Part shown: piece after piece, positions 15,211 through 24,540 of the stretch
Position numbering within the stretch: the stretch's first letter is position 1
How the letters are laid out: each line of letters starts with the position of its first letter
Source: Isoptericola croceus
GTDB taxonomy: Bacteria > Actinomycetota > Actinomycetes > Actinomycetales > Cellulomonadaceae
Direction of reading: 5' to 3'
Length of the DNA stretch: 64,000 nt
NCBI RefSeq assembly: GCF_029382255.1
Contig: NZ_JARLLG010000003.1
Span: 1-64,000, forward strand
Translations under genes and position numbers: made by a program
The notes under the pieces: model-generated
Seen by the model: the letters and a program-made list of their open reading frames with translations, nothing else
The model's database searches: none
Told to the model about the DNA's origin: nothing

Positions 15211-16329
15211 TCACTCCCCGGTCAGGCCGTCGATCGCCTCGCGCAGCAGGTCGGCGTGCCCGTTGTGCCGGGCATACTCCTCGATCATGTGCACGAGGAC
15301 CCAGCGGAGGTTGAACGCCTCGCCGGTCGCGCGGCTCTTGCGCACGGAGAGCTGGTCGAGCCCGTCACCGTGCGCGACGGCCTCGTCGATGACGCGGTCC
15401 GAGGCCGCGACGGCCCGGTCGAAGAGCGCACGGAGCTCCCCGGGGGAGTCCTGGGCCGCGCTGTTCCACTCCCAGTCGCGGTCCGCGGACCAGTCGACGG
15501 TGTCGAACGGCGCGACCTCCTCGCCACCGGACATCACCACGGCGAACCAGTTCGACTCGACGTACGCCAGGTGCTTGAGGAGCCCGCCGAGGGTCATGCC
15601 GCTCGGCGGTAGGGGAGTGGCGAGCTCTTCCGCGGTGAGGCCCGACGTCTTCCAGCGCAGGGTGTCCCGGTGGTAGTCGAGGAACGTACGCAGCGTGGTC
15701 GCCTCGTCCGCCTGCAGCGGCGGGTCCGTCCGGCCGGGCTCGGGGTACGCGGACGACGGACGCCCGGACGGCGCGGCGAGGCGGTACCCGCCGGCGTCGA
15801 GCGCGGCGCGAACGACCCGTGCGGTCTCGTCGGCGTCGTGGCCGGAGCTGTCCAGGGCGTGCGGCTCGAGCTCGCCGAGGTCGGCGAAACCGTCGTGGAT
15901 CGCCCCGAGCGCGGCAGGGTCGCGCAGCTCGCCGTCGCCGCGCGCAGCGCCACGGGCGAGCGCCACGTCGCGCGTCGGGCGCAGGACGACGTAGGCGAGG
16001 TCCCAGCCCTCGCGCGTCGCGGCGGCCCGGTAGCGGTCCAGGAACCAAGGGCCGACGACGCCGTCCACGACGACGTCGTACCCGCCGCGCGCGTACGAGC
16101 CGACGGCCGCGACGACGGCGTTTACGACGGTCTCGTTCTGCCCCTGCGCCTCCGGCAGGAACGGTGCCACGCCGCCGGTGACGACGGCCTGGAAGAAGTC
16201 GTCGGTCGTCACCAGGACGGTCGGGCGGCCGGCGTCGTGGGCGAGGGCCGCGGCGACCGTCGACTTCCCGGCCCCTGACGGGCCGGAGACGACGGTGACG
16301 CGGGCAGGGCCGGGGGGTGCGGGACTCAC
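15211..16329 (-). CDS. Fusion of a P-loop kinase domain and a DinB-like domain
   Basis: 372 residues from GTG 16329, which lies seven bases after TACGCT (leaderless pattern). Residues 1-175 form a small-molecule kinase-type P-loop domain: Walker A GPSGAGKST, LVTTDDFF, and a YDVVVDGVVGPWFL strand. After a Pro-rich linker (SSAYPEPGRTDPP), residues 200-372 are a DinB/DUF664-type four-helix domain: LRTFLDYHRDTLRWKTSGL, LGGLLKHLAYVESNWF, LRWVLVHMIEEYARHNGHADLLREAIDG, with the usual metal-binding His positions. DinB proteins are often thiol-dependent S-transferases. Combined function unknown. Both halves are full length and there is no frameshift, so the fusion looks genuine. Confidence 0.8.
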   Translation of the reverse strand: MSPAPPGPARVTVVSGPSGAGKSTVAAALAHDAGRPTVLVTTDDFFQAVVTGGVAPFLPEAQGQNETVVNAVVAAVGSYARGGYDVVVDGVVGPWFLDRYRAAATREGWDLAYVVLRPTRDVALARGAARGDGELRDPAALGAIHDGFADLGELEPHALDSSGHDADETARVVRAALDAGGYRLAAPSGRPSSAYPEPGRTDPPLQADEATTLRTFLDYHRDTLRWKTSGLTAEELATPLPPSGMTLGGLLKHLAYVESNWFAVVMSGGEEVAPFDTVDWSADRDWEWNSAAQDSPGELRALFDRAVAASDRVIDEAVAHGDGLDQLSVRKSRATGEAFNLRWVLVHMIEEYARHNGHADLLREAIDGLTGE

Positions 16330-16336
16330 GACCGCG

Positions 16337-16342
16337 AGCGTA
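16337..16342 (-). promoter_or_regulatory. -10-like TACGCT, leaderless spacing
   Basis: TACGCT ends seven bases before the GTG of the kinase-DinB gene. No clear -35. Confidence 0.4.
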
Positions 16343-16420
16343 GTCGCCGAGGAACCGGGGTGGTCCGGTGTCGTCGCGGCGGCCCCGGGTGGTCGCGTCG
16401 GGCGGTCGGGCGCAGGGCGG

Positions 16421-17176
16421 TCAGGACACGGTGAGTGTGCGGGCTCGCAGCAGCACGTCGTCGAGCATCGACGGTGTGAGCCGACCGGTGTAGGTGTTGT
16501 GGGGCGAGACGTGGTAACAGCCCAGCACCGTCAGCACCCGACCGGAGGGGTCGCCCGGCCGGCGCAGGGTGATCTCGGTCCCATGGCCGAACCGGGGGCG
16601 CGGCCGAGAGACGTGCCAGCCCTGCTCGGCGAGGGAGGCCAGCAGGGCGTTCCAGCCGATCGCGCCGAGCGCGACGGCGACGCGCAGGGTCGGCGCGAGC
16701 AGCCCGAGCTCGCGGGCGAGGAACGGGGCGCACCGGTGCCGTTCGGCCGGCGTGGGCTGGTTCGCCGGCGGAGCGCAGCGCACCGGCGCCACGAGACGGG
16801 CACCGGTCAGCCGCAGCCCGTCGCCGCGCCCGGTGGAGGAGGCCTGGTTCGCGTAGCCGGTGCGGTGCAGCGCGGCGAAGAGGAAGTCCCCGCTGGGGTC
16901 GCCGGTGAACATGCGCCCGGTGCGGTTGGCGCCGTGCGCCGCGGGGGCCAGTCCGACGACGGCGACGGCGGCGCCCTCGTCGCCGAACCCCGGCACGGGA
17001 CGGCCCCAGTACGTCTCGTCGCGGAAGGCTGCGCGCCGGGTGGTGGCGACCTGCTCGCGCCACTCGACCAGGCGGGGGCAGGCGCGGCAGCGCACCAGGT
17101 GCGCCTCGAGCGCGGTGAGCGTCGGCAGATGTGCCGCAGCGGCGGGATACGTGTCGTCGTCGGTGGTGGGCCCCAT
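16421..17176 (-). CDS. Uracil-DNA glycosylase, family 5 (UdgB type)
   Basis: 251 residues from ATG 17176. N-terminal iron-sulfur cysteines in [14 protein letters not shown] (Cys30, 33), the active-site stretch [21 protein letters not shown] characteristic of family 5, and the late [15 protein letters not shown] motif. Removes uracil or deaminated bases from DNA. The longer upstream frame is Arg-rich and not coding. It is divergent from thrS, with 163 bases between. Confidence 0.9.
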   Translation of the reverse strand: MGPTTDDDTYPAAAAHLPTLTALEAHLVRCRACPRLVEWREQVATTRRAAFRDETYWGRPVPGFGDEGAAVAVVGLAPAAHGANRTGRMFTGDPSGDFLFAALHRTGYANQASSTGRGDGLRLTGARLVAPVRCAPPANQPTPAERHRCAPFLARELGLLAPTLRVAVALGAIGWNALLASLAEQGWHVSRPRPRFGHGTEITLRRPGDPSGRVLTVLGCYHVSPHNTYTGRLTPSMLDDVLLRARTLTVS

Positions 17177-17261
17177 CGCCCGATCGTGGCGTACCGGCCG
17201 CGTCGGTGCACGCGCGCGCCGACGAGTGCGACGCCGCGGCCTGCGGTCGGTACGATCGGGG

Positions 17262-17305
17262 GGCGTCGCCACCGGGCGACGCCACTCGGCGGTGCCCGCA
17301 CCGCC
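17262..17305 (+). promoter_or_regulatory. Two adjacent hairpins in the thrS leader
   Basis: GGCGTCGCC-ACCG-GGCGACGCC (17262-17283) is followed by GGCGGTG-CCCG-CACCGCC (17288-17305), both perfect, 35 bases before the thrS start. TACGAT at 17251-17256 is a possible -10, which would place both hairpins at the 5' end of the transcript. No T-box motif is seen. Confidence 0.4.
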
Positions 17306-17339
17306 GGACCGCCCACCCATCACCTCAGGGAGCACCACC

Positions 17340-19367
17340 GTGTCCGACGCCGTAGCGCACGCCACCAAACCCACGACCGCGGTGACGGTGGAGTCGACGA
17401 CGACGGGCACCGAGCTGTTCGCGGACCGCCGCGAGGTCGTCGTGATGCGCGTCGACGGCGAGCTGCTGGACCTGTCGCGCGAGCTGGCACCGGGCACCGT
17501 CGTCGAGCCCGTGCTGATCAGCGAGCCCGACGGCCTGGCCGTGCTGCGCCACAGCGCCGCGCACGTGCTCGCCCAGGCGGTGCAGCAGGTGAACCCGGAC
17601 GCGCGGCTGGGGATCGGGCCGCCCATCAAGGACGGCTTCTACTACGACTTCGACGTGGCGGAGCCGTTCACGCCCGACGACCTCAAGCAGCTCGACAAGA
17701 CCATGGTCCGGATCATCAAGGAGGGGCAGACCTTCCGCCGCCGGGTGGTCACCGAGGACGAGGCACGCGCCGAGCTCGCCGACGAGCCGTACAAGCTGGA
17801 GCTCATCGGGCTCAAGGGCGGCGCGTCGTCGGCCGGCGACGACGACGCCGGTGTCTCCGTCGAGGTCGGAGCGGGCGAGCTGACCATCTACGACAACGTG
17901 CGGGGCGCCGGGCGCGAGAGCGAGACGGTGGTCTGGTCCGACCTGTGCCGCGGCCCGCACCTGCCGAGCACGAAGCTCATCGGCAACGGCGTCCAGCTCA
18001 TGCGCAGCGCCGCCGCCTACTGGCGTGGCAGCGAGAAGAACCCGCAGCTGCAGCGCGTCTACGGCACGGCGTGGCCCTCCAAGGACGAGCTGAAGGCGCA
18101 TCTCGAGCGCCTCGCCGAGGCGGAGCGTCGCGACCACCGCCGCCTTGGCTCGGAGCTGGACCTGTTCAGCTTCCCCGACCAGATCGGCTCGGGGCTGGCG
18201 GTCTTCCACCCCAAGGGCGGCATCGTGCGCACCGAGATGGAGGACTACTCGCGGCGCAAGCACATCGAGGGCGGCTACTCGTTCGTGGCGAGCCCGCACA
18301 TCACCAAGGCCCAGCTCTTCCAGACCTCCGGCCACCTCGACTGGTACGCGGACGGCATGTACCCGCCCATGCACCTGGACGCCGAGCTGGACGACGACGG
18401 GGCCGTGCGCAAGCCGGGGCAGGACTACTACCTCAAGCCCATGAACTGCCCGATGCACAACCTGATCTTCGACTCGCGCGGCCGCTCCTACCGCGAGCTG
18501 CCGTTGCGGCTCTTCGAGTTCGGGACGGTCTACCGGTACGAGAAGTCCGGAGTGGTGCACGGGCTCACGCGGGCCCGTGGCTTCACACAGGATGACGCGC
18601 ACATCTACTGCACCCGCGAGCAGATGCGCGACGAGCTGACGACCACGCTCACCTTCGTCCTGGACCTGCTCAAGGACTACGGGCTGGACGACTTCTACCT
18701 CGAGCTGTCCACCCGTGACCCCGAGAAGACCGTGGGGTCCGACGACGCGTGGGAGGAAGCGACCAGGACGCTCGAGGAGGTCGCCACGGCCTCCGGCCTG
18801 GACCTGGTGCCGGACCCGGGCGGTGCCGCGTTCTACGGGCCCAAGATCTCCGTCCAGGCCCAGGACGCGATCGGCCGGACCTGGCAGATGTCGACGATCC
18901 AGCTCGACTTCAACCTGCCCGAGAAGTTCGACCTGGAGTACACCGCGGCGGACGGCACCCGGCAGCGTCCGGTGATGATCCACCGTGCGCTGTTCGGTTC
19001 CATCGAGCGGTTCTTCGCCGTGCTCCTGGAGCACTACGCCGGAGCCTTCCCCGCCTGGTTGGCTCCGGTCCAGGTGCTCGCCGTCCCGGTGGCGGACGCG
19101 TTCGACGACTACCTGTCCGACGTCGTCGCGACGCTGCGCTCCCACGGCATCCGTGCCGAGGTGGACCGCTCCGACGACCGGTTCGGCAAGAAGATCCGCA
19201 ACGCGGCCAAGGAGAAGGTGCCGTTCGTGCTCATCGCGGGCGGGGAGGACGCCGAGGCCGGTGCGGTCTCGTTCCGGTTCCGGGACGGCTCGCAGGAGAA
19301 CGGTGTGCCGGTGGCCGACGCCGTCGAGCGGATCGTGGCGGCGGTGCGCGACCGCGAGCAGGTCTGA
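17340..19367 (+). CDS. thrS: Threonine-tRNA ligase
   Basis: 675 residues from GTG 17340, after AGGGAG. N-terminal TGS-type domain, editing domain with [10 protein letters not shown] and [12 protein letters not shown], catalytic core with KPMNCPMHN (zinc Cys), [23 protein letters not shown] (motif 2) and [19 protein letters not shown] (motif 3), then the anticodon-binding domain ([14 protein letters not shown]...). Heads the run HIT-pgsA-patA-pimA, as in mycobacteria. Confidence 0.97.
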   Translation: MSDAVAHATKPTTAVTVESTTTGTELFADRREVVVMRVDGELLDLSRELAPGTVVEPVLISEPDGLAVLRHSAAHVLAQAVQQVNPDARLGIGPPIKDGFYYDFDVAEPFTPDDLKQLDKTMVRIIKEGQTFRRRVVTEDEARAELADEPYKLELIGLKGGASSAGDDDAGVSVEVGAGELTIYDNVRGAGRESETVVWSDLCRGPHLPSTKLIGNGVQLMRSAAAYWRGSEKNPQLQRVYGTAWPSKDELKAHLERLAEAERRDHRRLGSELDLFSFPDQIGSGLAVFHPKGGIVRTEMEDYSRRKHIEGGYSFVASPHITKAQLFQTSGHLDWYADGMYPPMHLDAELDDDGAVRKPGQDYYLKPMNCPMHNLIFDSRGRSYRELPLRLFEFGTVYRYEKSGVVHGLTRARGFTQDDAHIYCTREQMRDELTTTLTFVLDLLKDYGLDDFYLELSTRDPEKTVGSDDAWEEATRTLEEVATASGLDLVPDPGGAAFYGPKISVQAQDAIGRTWQMSTIQLDFNLPEKFDLEYTAADGTRQRPVMIHRALFGSIERFFAVLLEHYAGAFPAWLAPVQVLAVPVADAFDDYLSDVVATLRSHGIRAEVDRSDDRFGKKIRNAAKEKVPFVLIAGGEDAEAGAVSFRFRDGSQENGVPVADAVERIVAAVRDREQV

Positions 19368-19368
19368 C

Positions 19369-19932
19369 GTGGACGCGGGGGCGACAGGGCCGGAGCAGGT
19401 GCCGGCGGACCGGTTCGGTCCGCCGGAGGACGACATCGCGCGCCTGTGGACGCCGCACCGGATGGTGTACATCGGCGGGCAGGACAAGCCCACCGACACG
19501 ACGCCGCAGCAGTGCCCGTTCTGCCGCATCCCGGCGGGCGACGACGAGCAGGGCCTTGTCGTCGCCCGCGGCGCCGACTGCTTCGCGCTGCTCAACCTGT
19601 ACCCCTACAACGGCGGGCACCTCATGATCCTGCCCTACCGGCACGTCTCGGACTACACCGACCTCACGGATGCCGAGACCTCCGAGCTCGCCACGATGAC
19701 GCAGACGGCGATGCGCGTGCTGCGGGCCGTGTACGCGCCGGCCGGCTTCAATCTCGGCCTGAACCAGGGGGACGTGGCCGGGGCGGGCATCGCCGCGCAC
19801 CTGCACCAGCACGTGGTGCCGCGCTGGCTGGGCGACGCGAACTTCCTGCCGGTGATCGGGCGGACCAAGGCACTGCCCGAGCTGCTCGCGGACACCCGCG
19901 CCCGGCTCGCCGCGGCGTGGCCCACCCGCTGA
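19369..19932 (+). CDS. HIT family protein (Rv2613c type, Ap4A phosphorylase-like)
   Basis: 187 residues from GTG 19369, one base after the thrS stop. N-terminal zinc-type CPFCRIPAG motif and the histidine triad HLHQHVVPRW near residue 148. The mycobacterial relative Rv2613c is described as an Ap4A phosphorylase (recalled). Its place between thrS and pgsA is conserved. It may clear dinucleoside polyphosphates made by aminoacyl-tRNA synthetases; that link is inference. Confidence 0.88.
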   Translation: MDAGATGPEQVPADRFGPPEDDIARLWTPHRMVYIGGQDKPTDTTPQQCPFCRIPAGDDEQGLVVARGADCFALLNLYPYNGGHLMILPYRHVSDYTDLTDAETSELATMTQTAMRVLRAVYAPAGFNLGLNQGDVAGAGIAAHLHQHVVPRWLGDANFLPVIGRTKALPELLADTRARLAAAWPTR

Positions 19933-19993
19933 CGGACCCCGGGCGCTAGCCTGGCGACGCCGGTCCGCCGGCACGACGAGACGAGGAGCACCC

Positions 19994-20620
19994 ATGTTCG
20001 GCCGCCTGCGGGCCACGATGCAGCGCCTGTTCACCCCCCTGGCGAACCTGCTGATCCGCTGGGGTGTCTCCCCGGACGCGGTGACCGTCGCGGGCACCGT
20101 GGTGGTCACCGTCCTCGCGCTCACGCTGCTGCCCACGGGGCACCTCACGCTCGGTGCGCTCCTGATCGGGCTCTTCGTCCTGACCGACTCGCTCGACGGC
20201 GTCATGGCGCGGGCGAGCGGCCGCAGCGGCCCGTGGGGTGCCTTCCTCGACTCGACCCTCGACCGGGTGTCCGACGGCGCGGTGTTCGCCGGCATCACGC
20301 TGTGGTTCGTGCTGCACCCCGACGAACCCTGGGCCGTGGCGGGGACCATGGCGGCCCTCGCCTGCCTGGTGCTCGGCTCGGTGGTTCCCTACGCCCGCGC
20401 CCGGGCGGAGTCGGTGGGGGCCAGTGCGGCCGTCGGTATCGCCGAGCGCTCCGACCGCCTGGTGATCGCCCTGGTGCCGACCACGTTCGTCCAGGCGGGG
20501 ATGCCCGTGCCCGTCCTCGTCGTCGTGCTCGCCCTGCTCGCCGTCGTCAGCCTGGTGACCGTGGCGCAGCGTATCGCCACCGTGCGACGTCAGCTCCTGC
20601 CCACCACCGAGGAGGCCTGA
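19994..20620 (+). CDS. pgsA: CDP-alcohol phosphatidyltransferase (phosphatidylinositol phosphate synthase)
   Basis: 208 residues, GAGGAGC upstream. CDP-alcohol transferase motif complete: DSLDGVMARASGRSGPWGAF then LDSTLDR, with the DxxDG, AR, G, DxxxD residues in place. Six predicted helices. Makes phosphatidylinositol phosphate from CDP-diacylglycerol and inositol phosphate, the first step of PIM synthesis; specificity is inferred from the neighbours patA and pimA. Overlaps patA by one base. Confidence 0.9.
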   Translation: MFGRLRATMQRLFTPLANLLIRWGVSPDAVTVAGTVVVTVLALTLLPTGHLTLGALLIGLFVLTDSLDGVMARASGRSGPWGAFLDSTLDRVSDGAVFAGITLWFVLHPDEPWAVAGTMAALACLVLGSVVPYARARAESVGASAAVGIAERSDRLVIALVPTTFVQAGMPVPVLVVVLALLAVVSLVTVAQRIATVRRQLLPTTEEA

Positions 20621-21573
20621 TGGTCGACCTGGCCGCCGCGTACACGTTCGCCTGGCGCCACGCGCCAAAGGTCCCTGAGCCGCTGCTGCGGGCCGCCTTC
20701 ACCGTGGCGGCGGACGTCACCTGGCTGCGGCACGGTGAAGGTGTGCGCCGGCTGGAGGCCAACTACGCCCGGGTCCGGCCGGACCTGGACGGCCGTGCCG
20801 TGCGCCGGCTGTCCCGCACGGGGATGCGTCGGTACCTGCGCTACTTCCGCGAGGCGTTCACCCTCCAGGGGGCCTCGCCCGAGCAGCTCGACGCACGCGT
20901 CCGGGTGGAGGGGCGCGAGCACGTCTCCGCCGTCACGGACGAGGGCGGCTCCGTCGCGCTCGCGCTCGGTCATACCGGGAACTGGGACCTGGGCGGAGCC
21001 TGGGCGTCGCCGCACATCGCGCCCTTGCTGACCGTCGCCGAACGGCTCGAGCCGGCGGCGCTGTTCGAGAAGTTCGTCGCCTTCCGTCGATCGATCGGCA
21101 TCGAGGTGCTCGCCCTGGGTGACGACGGCGTGTTCCGCGACCTGGTGCGCGGCGCCGAGGCCGGACCGCGACTGGTGCCGCTGCTGGCGGACCGTGACCT
21201 GACGGCACGCGGCGTCGAGGTCGACCTGGCCGGGCACCGGGCCCGCGTCGCCGCGGGGCCGGCAGCGCTCGCACTCGCCGCGCGCGTGCCGCTCGTGCCG
21301 GTCGGGGTCTTCCACGAGCGCCTCCACGGCGATCGCCGCCGTCGGGCCGGCACGGCGTGGGGCACCGTCATCCGCTTCTACGCCCCGGTGCCGCGACCCA
21401 CCGTCGGCACCCGCCGCGAACAGGTCGAACAGCTCACCCAGGCGTGGGTGGACGTGGTCGGGAAGTTCATCGCCGAGCACACGGCCGACTGGCACATGCT
21501 CCAGAAGGTGTTCGTCGCAGACCTCGATCCGCAGCGGTACGCCCGCACGCGGGCCGCGGCGGGCGAGGCGTGA
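20620..21573 (+). CDS. patA: Phosphatidylinositol mannoside acyltransferase
   Basis: 317 residues; ATG overlaps the pgsA stop (TGATG). Lysophospholipid-acyltransferase fold with catalytic HTGNWD (His118, Asp123), the LADRDL segment and a C-terminal HTADWHMLQKVF. Adds an acyl chain to the mannose of PIM at the inner membrane face. Sits between pgsA and pimA as in M. tuberculosis Rv2611c. Confidence 0.9.
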   Translation: MVDLAAAYTFAWRHAPKVPEPLLRAAFTVAADVTWLRHGEGVRRLEANYARVRPDLDGRAVRRLSRTGMRRYLRYFREAFTLQGASPEQLDARVRVEGREHVSAVTDEGGSVALALGHTGNWDLGGAWASPHIAPLLTVAERLEPAALFEKFVAFRRSIGIEVLALGDDGVFRDLVRGAEAGPRLVPLLADRDLTARGVEVDLAGHRARVAAGPAALALAARVPLVPVGVFHERLHGDRRRRAGTAWGTVIRFYAPVPRPTVGTRREQVEQLTQAWVDVVGKFIAEHTADWHMLQKVFVADLDPQRYARTRAAAGEA

Positions 21574-22793
21574 TGCGGCCGCTGCGGGTGGGCATCGTGT
21601 GCCCGTACTCGTTCGACGCCCCCGGAGGCGTGCAGTTCCACGTGCGCGACCTCGCGGAGGCGTTGCGCGACGCGGGCCACGAGGTCTCCGTCCTGGCGCC
21701 GGCGGACGAGGACACCGAGGTGCCCGACGTCGTCACCCCGGCCGGGCGAGCCGTCCCGGTGCGTTACAACGGCTCGGTCGCGCGCCTGGCGTTCGGCCCG
21801 CGTGCCGCAACCCGGGTCCGACGGTGGATCGACGCCGGCCGGTTCGACGTGCTGCACCTGCACGAGCCGATGACGCCGTCGTTGTCGATGCTCGCCCTGT
21901 GGGTCGCCGAGGGCCCGGTGGTCGCAACCTTCCACACCTCGCAGGTGCGCTCGCGGGCACTGCAGGTCGCTCACCCGCTGCTGCGTCAGTCGCTGGAGAA
22001 GATCTCCGCCCGCATCGCGGTGTCCGAGGACGCGCGCCGCACGCTCATCGACCACCTGGGGGGCGACGCCGTCGTGATCCCGAACGGGGTGTACGTCGAC
22101 CGGTTCGCCGACTCGCCCCGCGCCGAGCGCTGGCAGGGGACCCCCGAGGCGCCCACCGTGGTGTTCCTGGGGCGGCTCGACGAGCCTCGCAAGGGGCTGC
22201 AGGTGCTCGCCGAGGCGGCGCCGTCGATCCTGGCGGCGCACCCGGGCACGCGGTTCCTCGTCGCCGGCAAGGGCGATGCCGGGCGGGCAGCCGCCGAGGC
22301 TGCCCTCGGCGAGCACGGTGCTGCCTTCGAGTGGCTCGGCGGCGTCAGCGACGCGGACAAGGCGGCGCTGCTGCGCTCGGCCGACCTGTACGTGGCCCCG
22401 CAGACGGGCGGGGAGAGCTTCGGGATCGTCCTCGTCGAGGCGATGAGCGCCGGCACCGGTGTCGTGGCGAGCGACCTCGGGGCGTTCCGGCGGGTGCTCG
22501 ACGACGGCACGGCGGGCCGGTTGTTCCGCACCGGTGACCCGGGCGACCTGGCGGCGGCCGTCGTCGCGGCGCTCGGCGACCCGGCCGGGACCGGCGAACG
22601 CCGAGACCGGGCGACGGCGTTCGTCCGTCGCTTCGACTGGGCCGCGGTGACCGAACAGGTGCAGGCCGTCTACGAGATGTCGGTCGCGGCCACGGAGGCG
22701 CTGGGCATGGGCACAGTACGTCAGGACCTGCACGCCGGGCGGTCGTCGTGGCTGCTCGGGCGCCGATCTCGCGCCGACGTGGGAGGTGACTGA
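21573..22793 (+). CDS. pimA: Phosphatidylinositol mannosyltransferase PimA
   Basis: 406 residues, GT-B glycosyltransferase family 4. N-terminal GIVCPYSFDAPGGVQFHVRDLA (donor and acceptor loop), HLHEPMTPSLSMLAL, VFLGRLDEPRKGL, and the GDP-mannose site GGESFGIVLVEAMSAG. Transfers the first mannose to phosphatidylinositol. About 30 C-terminal residues after the GT core are polar and variable. Coupled to both neighbours by one-base overlaps. Confidence 0.93.
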   Translation: MRPLRVGIVCPYSFDAPGGVQFHVRDLAEALRDAGHEVSVLAPADEDTEVPDVVTPAGRAVPVRYNGSVARLAFGPRAATRVRRWIDAGRFDVLHLHEPMTPSLSMLALWVAEGPVVATFHTSQVRSRALQVAHPLLRQSLEKISARIAVSEDARRTLIDHLGGDAVVIPNGVYVDRFADSPRAERWQGTPEAPTVVFLGRLDEPRKGLQVLAEAAPSILAAHPGTRFLVAGKGDAGRAAAEAALGEHGAAFEWLGGVSDADKAALLRSADLYVAPQTGGESFGIVLVEAMSAGTGVVASDLGAFRRVLDDGTAGRLFRTGDPGDLAAAVVAALGDPAGTGERRDRATAFVRRFDWAAVTEQVQAVYEMSVAATEALGMGTVRQDLHAGRSSWLLGRRSRADVGGD

Positions 22794-23413
22794 TGAGCTG
22801 GTCGGAGGTTGCGCTGCTGGCCGTCGTCCTCGTCGGCCTGGCGCTGTGGTTCGTGTGGGTCTCGGCATCGCGCCTGGACCGTCTGCACCACAAGGTGGTG
22901 GCGTCCCGGCTCGCGTTGCAGGCACAGCTCGACCGCCGTGTGCGCGCGGCACTGGACCTGGCGTCGTCCGGACTGCTCGATCCTGCGAGCTCGGTCCTCG
23001 TCGCGGACGCCGCGTTCGCGGTGACGGCGACCACCGAGCGGCCGGCCGACCCTGGTCGGCCGGACGGTCCTGCCGAGCCGTCGCCGGCCGAGGCTTTCGC
23101 TCTGACGGGGCTGCCCGCCGATCGGGAGAGCTCCGAGTCGGAGCTGTCCGTGACGCTGCGGTCGGTGCTCGATGACGCCGAGACCGTCGCCGCCCTGCGG
23201 GCCGCCGGTCCTGGCGACGAGCTGGTCGGTGATCTCGGGGCCGCCTGGTACCGCGCGCAGCTCGCCCGACGCTTCCACAACGAGGCCGTCGCCCAGGCGC
23301 AGCGGGCACGTCGGCCGCGCCCCGTGCGGTGGCTGCGCCTCGCTGGACGCGCGCCGCTGCCGCAGACGGTCGAGCTGGACGACCAGATGCCGGACGGGAT
23401 CGACCTCTCCTGA
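22793..23413 (+). CDS. Conserved membrane-anchored protein following pimA
   Basis: 206 residues; ATG overlaps the pimA stop. One N-terminal transmembrane helix ([18 protein letters not shown]), then an extended LemA-like helix ([32 protein letters not shown]), a Pro-rich central loop, and a C-terminal helix with [20 protein letters not shown]. The LemA-like look is a resemblance, not a firm assignment. Operon position suggests a role near the PIM enzymes. Confidence 0.75.
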   Translation: MSWSEVALLAVVLVGLALWFVWVSASRLDRLHHKVVASRLALQAQLDRRVRAALDLASSGLLDPASSVLVADAAFAVTATTERPADPGRPDGPAEPSPAEAFALTGLPADRESSESELSVTLRSVLDDAETVAALRAAGPGDELVGDLGAAWYRAQLARRFHNEAVAQAQRARRPRPVRWLRLAGRAPLPQTVELDDQMPDGIDLS

Positions 23414-23504
23414 GGCGCCCGTAGGATGGGTGGTACGGCGTGGACCACGTCGGCACGCCCGGCATGTCGTCGGGGAGTGCTCGCAAGAACTCTGTGAGGT
23501 TGCG

Positions 23505-24428
23505 TTGAGCGAGACCACCGGGACCCCGGCCGGAACGACGGGCGTCGGCGAGGTGGGCACTGCCCGCGTCAAGCGGGGCATGGCCGAGATGCTCAAGGGC
23601 GGCGTCATCATGGACGTCGTCACCCCGGAGCAGGCCAAGATCGCCGAGGACGCCGGAGCGGTCGCCGTCATGGCTCTCGAGCGGGTGCCCGCTGACATCC
23701 GCGCGCAGGGCGGGGTCGCCCGGATGAGCGACCCGGACATGATCACGGGCATCGTCGACGCGGTGTCGATCCCGGTCATGGCCAAGGCGCGCATCGGGCA
23801 CTTCGTCGAGGCGCAGGTCCTGCAGTCGCTCGGCGTGGACTACGTGGACGAGTCCGAGGTGCTGACCCCGGCCGACTACACGAACCACATCGACAAGTGG
23901 GCCTTCACGGTGCCCTTCGTGTGCGGTGCCACCAACCTGGGCGAGGCTCTGCGACGCATCACCGAGGGTGCGGCGATGATCCGCTCCAAGGGCGAGGCGG
24001 GGACGGGCGACGTCTCGAACGCCACGACCCACATGCGCCAGATCCGCCAGCAGCTCCGTCGGCTGGCGTCGCTGCCCGAGGACGAGCTGTTCGTCGCGGC
24101 CAAGGAGCTGCAGGCGCCGTACGAGCTCGTGGCGGAGGTGGCTCGCACGGGCAAGCTCCCCGTGGTGCTCTTCACCGCGGGTGGCATCGCCACGCCGGCC
24201 GACGCCGCGATGATGATGCAGCTCGGCGCCGAGGGCGTCTTCGTCGGGTCCGGCATCTTCAAGTCGGGCGACCCGGCAGCCCGCGCCAAGGCGATCGTGC
24301 AGGCGACCACGTTCCACGACGACCCGGCCGTGATCGCGAAGGTCTCGCGAGGCCTCGGCGAGGCCATGGTCGGTATCAACGTCGAGGACGAGCCCGAGCC
24401 TGTTCGGCTGGCCGAGCGGGGTTGGTGA
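23505..24428 (+). CDS. pdxS: Pyridoxal 5'-phosphate synthase lyase subunit
   Basis: 307 residues from TTG 23505, with GTGAGG five bases before it. Phosphate and lysine sites are intact: [73 protein letters not shown]. Makes PLP from ribose 5-phosphate, glyceraldehyde 3-phosphate and ammonia supplied by PdxT. Unusually, pdxT is 6.7 kb away (31133). TAGGAT at about 23421 is a possible -10. Confidence 0.95.
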   Translation: MSETTGTPAGTTGVGEVGTARVKRGMAEMLKGGVIMDVVTPEQAKIAEDAGAVAVMALERVPADIRAQGGVARMSDPDMITGIVDAVSIPVMAKARIGHFVEAQVLQSLGVDYVDESEVLTPADYTNHIDKWAFTVPFVCGATNLGEALRRITEGAAMIRSKGEAGTGDVSNATTHMRQIRQQLRRLASLPEDELFVAAKELQAPYELVAEVARTGKLPVVLFTAGGIATPADAAMMMQLGAEGVFVGSGIFKSGDPAARAKAIVQATTFHDDPAVIAKVSRGLGEAMVGINVEDEPEPVRLAERGW

Positions 24429-24448
24429 CAGCCAGCTCGTGCACTTGG

Positions 24449-24489
24449 CGGAGAGGCTCTGCGGACATCGTGTCTGCGGGGCCTCTCCG
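24449..24489. terminator. Terminator hairpin between pdxS and the proA-like gene
   Basis: CGGAGAGGC (24449-24457) pairs with GCCTCTCCG (24481-24489) across a 23-base loop, followed by TTTCACG. Lies between two convergent genes. Confidence 0.6.
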
Positions 24490-24540
24490 TTTCACGTCAC
24501 CGAGACATCGGGCGTGAGCCGCCCGTGGCAGGCCCGCCGG

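Noticed and set aside
21378-24317. Very long reverse open frame (about 979 codons) across patA, pimA and pdxS
   Set aside because: Arg/His/Gly-rich antisense shadow typical of high-GC DNA; the forward genes are unmistakable. Similar shadows at 17325-19595, 34369-37104 and 46688-50671 (beyond the real cyclophilin) were rejected for the same reason.
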